Positions 62,004 through 64,000 of a stretch of 64,000 nt of DNA are shown one piece after another. This DNA comes from Thalassotalea sp. Sam97. Its GTDB lineage: Bacteria > Pseudomonadota > Gammaproteobacteria > Enterobacterales > Alteromonadaceae. Where the stretch lies: positions 2,046,001 to 2,110,000 of the forward strand of contig NZ_CP166919.1 in assembly GCF_041379765.1 (NCBI RefSeq). The letters are read 5' to 3'. Below the pieces are notes generated by a model, which did no database searches, had not been told where the DNA came from, and saw only the letters and a list, made by a program, of their open reading frames with translations. Each line of letters begins with the position of its first letter. Within the stretch, counting starts at the first letter, position 1. A program made the translations under genes and the position numbers.

Positions 62004-63827
62004 TTATTCACCAAACTGAAAAGCGTGCAATTGCGCATACGCTCCTTGGGCTGTGATCAGCTCACTGTGAGTGCCTTGCTCTATCACCCGACCTTGCTCC
62101 ATGACGATAATGTTGTCCGCATTTTCAATCGTCGATAAACGATGGGCGATCACCACACAGGTGCGATTTTTTTGCAACGTTTGCAGTGCATCTTGAATAT
62201 GGCGCTCTGATTCGGTATCTAAAGCACTGGTCGCCTCATCTAAAATCAAAAACGGCGCATCACACAGCAGCGCACGCGCAATCGCCACACGTTGGCGTTG
62301 ACCACCTGATAACAGTGAGCCATTCTCACCAATGTTGGTATCTAAACCTTGTGGCAAGTTATCGGCAAATTCCGTTACATGCGCCGCATTTGCAGCGGCT
62401 TCAATCGCGTCGCGGCTGGCATCAGGTCTACCATAAGCGATATTATTCGCTAATGTATCATTAAACAGCACCACTTGCTGCGACACATAGGCAAATTGGC
62501 GGCGCACATCTTTGAGCACATAATCTCGAATATTTTCACCATCAATGTTCACCGCACCATGGTTGGCGTTATAAAAGCGCAGCAGCAACGAGCTGATGGT
62601 CGACTTGCCCGAACCCGAGCGGCCTACCAAGGCCAGCGTTTTACCTGGCTCTACCGAAAAACTGACGTTATTCAACGCCGGCTTATCGGCATTTTTATAA
62701 GAAAACGTCACATCGTCAAAAGTAATATGGCCAGTGGCTTTCTCAAGCGGTAATGAACCGCTATCTTGCTCGACCGGTTGATCAAGCACATCAAAAACGC
62801 TGGCGGCTGCCGACATTCCGCGCTGAAATTCACTATTAACGGTGGTAAGTAGCTTCAGCGGTCGTAGCATCATGATCATACAGGTGACCACCGTGGTAAA
62901 CACCCCTGGTGTTAAATTATCGACAAAGCCGTCTTGCCCTGCCATATAAAGCACAAACGCTAACGCAAACGAGGCGATAATTTGAATGATCGGCACGCTA
63001 CCCGCTTTGGCCGCCACCAGTTTCATGCGCTGTTGACGGTTTTGATTGTTGATATCGGCAAAACGGTCAAACTCACGTTGTTGACCACCAAACGTCAGCA
63101 CCACTTTATGACCATTAAAGGTTTGCTCAGTGGCACTGGTGACCACGCCCATCATTTTTTGAATATGACGACTGACCGAGCGAAATCGCTTTGATACCAC
63201 CACCACAATGGCAGCCACAATCGGCACGATCAATAGGAAAATCGATGACAGTTGCCAGCTGTGATAAAACATCAGGCCAAGCAAACCGATAACAAACGCC
63301 CCTTCGCGGATCAATGTGACTAACGCTTTTGATACCGCATTATGTAACTGCTCGGTATCGTAGGTAATTTTTGAGATCAAAGAGCCGGTTGATTCCGAAT
63401 CGTGAAAGGCCACCGGCATAGCAACAATATGTTCAAACAATTGTTGACGTAAGCGCATCACCACATGATTACCCACCCATTCCAAACAATAGGTGGCAAT
63501 AAAATGGGCGACACCGCGCAACAAAAATGCGACGAGTACAAAAATCGGTGCGTATTTTAAAATATTGGGGTTGGCATTGGTTAAACCATCATCGATCAGA
63601 GGTTGTAGCTGCGAGAAAAACAGAGTATCAACGCCGGCATACGCGAGCATCCCAATAATGGATACCGTCAAGCCAGCACGCAGTCCGCGTGTGTAAGCAA
63701 ATAGGCGTTTAAAATTATGCCATGTACTCACAGGCTCCGCATTGACTGACGCTGCGTCATTCACCACGACAGCTTCGGTGTTCATATCTGTATCTATAGT
63801 GTCAGATTGTGGCTCTTTTTTTGGCAT
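62004..63827 (-). CDS. msbA: Lipid A export ABC transporter (MsbA)
   Basis: A 607-residue half-transporter with a six-span membrane domain (about 30-340) and a nucleotide-binding domain: Walker A GRSGSGKSTISSLLLRFYN, Q-loop YVSQQVVLFNDT, signature LLSGGQRQRVAIARALL, Walker B FLILDEATSALD, and the H-loop in VIAHRLST. It flips lipid A-core across the inner membrane. It heads the msbA-lpxK-ycaR-kdsB operon. The first 35 residues are acidic and unlike E. coli MsbA; a downstream start is possible. Confidence 0.95.
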   Translation of the reverse strand: MPKKEPQSDTIDTDMNTEAVVVNDAASVNAEPVSTWHNFKRLFAYTRGLRAGLTVSIIGMLAYAGVDTLFFSQLQPLIDDGLTNANPNILKYAPIFVLVAFLLRGVAHFIATYCLEWVGNHVVMRLRQQLFEHIVAMPVAFHDSESTGSLISKITYDTEQLHNAVSKALVTLIREGAFVIGLLGLMFYHSWQLSSIFLLIVPIVAAIVVVVSKRFRSVSRHIQKMMGVVTSATEQTFNGHKVVLTFGGQQREFDRFADINNQNRQQRMKLVAAKAGSVPIIQIIASFALAFVLYMAGQDGFVDNLTPGVFTTVVTCMIMMLRPLKLLTTVNSEFQRGMSAAASVFDVLDQPVEQDSGSLPLEKATGHITFDDVTFSYKNADKPALNNVSFSVEPGKTLALVGRSGSGKSTISSLLLRFYNANHGAVNIDGENIRDYVLKDVRRQFAYVSQQVVLFNDTLANNIAYGRPDASRDAIEAAANAAHVTEFADNLPQGLDTNIGENGSLLSGGQRQRVAIARALLCDAPFLILDEATSALDTESERHIQDALQTLQKNRTCVVIAHRLSTIENADNIIVMEQGRVIEQGTHSELITAQGAYAQLHAFQFGE

Positions 63828-64000
63828 GTGGGTCTCAGATAGAGCTTATTATCATATTAGATCCAAGCATTTTATCTTAAATTTGGCAAAGATTTAACTC
63901 CCGATGACGATTTACCTAGCTAAACCCGTTGTAAATCCCATTAGTACCCTTTAAAGATCCTCTGTTTGCCACGAATTCACATGCATATACTCCCAGCAAA
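63828..64000. other. Upstream region of msbA at the window edge
   Basis: 173 bases, presumably carrying the msbA promoter. I see no gene or recognisable motif before the window ends. Confidence 0.3.

Overview
The window comes from a chromosome of a marine gammaproteobacterium of the order Alteromonadales, most likely Colwelliaceae (Colwellia or Thalassotalea type). This rests on moderately AT-rich DNA, closely recognisable gammaproteobacterial YbaB, DnaX, Apt, GalU, CysCND, KdsB, LpxK and MsbA, an RfaH/JUMPstart polysaccharide locus, and large DUF11-type surface proteins. Assignment to genus is inference; no rRNA or tRNA gene was seen.

Layout. 1-3.3 kb is the end of an integrated element: a hypothetical protein, an operator-like palindrome array, a small helix-turn-helix protein and a tyrosine integrase. 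It abuts the 3' end of ybaB, where recR is usually found. 3.4-6.9 kb holds ybaB, dnaX (with two possible frameshift sites for the gamma subunit) and apt. 7-8.7 kb holds a lone receiver-domain protein, a 38-residue membrane protein behind a perfect FNR-type box, an orphan HvfA/bufferin-like precursor with 13 cysteines in 39-bp repeats, and another small membrane protein. 8.7-10.9 kb is mostly noncoding, with a hairpin cluster and a RAYT-like protein that has lost its HUH motif. galU and a tandem universal stress protein follow.

13.2-41.1 kb is a Wzx/Wzy-dependent capsule or exopolysaccharide locus. A plus-strand pair (tviB-like dehydrogenase, wbpP-like epimerase) supplies UDP-HexNAcA sugars. 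The minus-strand genes run rfaH, JUMPstart/ops leader, wza, wzb, wzc, wzx, glycosyltransferases, an (alpha/alpha)-barrel-like protein, wzy, acyltransferase, gmd-fcl-gmm-manC-manB (GDP-mannose and GDP-fucose), a GT2, a 4-reductase-like SDR, a small phosphoglycosyl transferase, ugd, a decayed UDP-glucuronate epimerase and a FlaA1/WbpM-type dehydratase. RfaH lies directly upstream of the ops element it should act on. Three simple-sequence tracts sit at control points: C9 upstream of rfaH, a heptamer x3 before JUMPstart, and a hexamer x6 at the manC start.

41.5-54 kb is a five-gene minus-strand cluster of exported proteins with DUF11-type domains, ending in a roughly 2,000-residue protein with DUF11, SdrD-B-like, OmpA-like and predicted outer-membrane barrel parts. 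Three of the products share a short N-terminal beta motif, so they may assemble together. I regard this cluster as the best candidate for an undescribed surface system.

54-64 kb returns to core functions: a candidate sRNA and REP-like repeats, sulfate assimilation (cysD, cysN, an SLC13 transporter and cysC), then the msbA-lpxK-ycaR-kdsB lipid A/Kdo operon.
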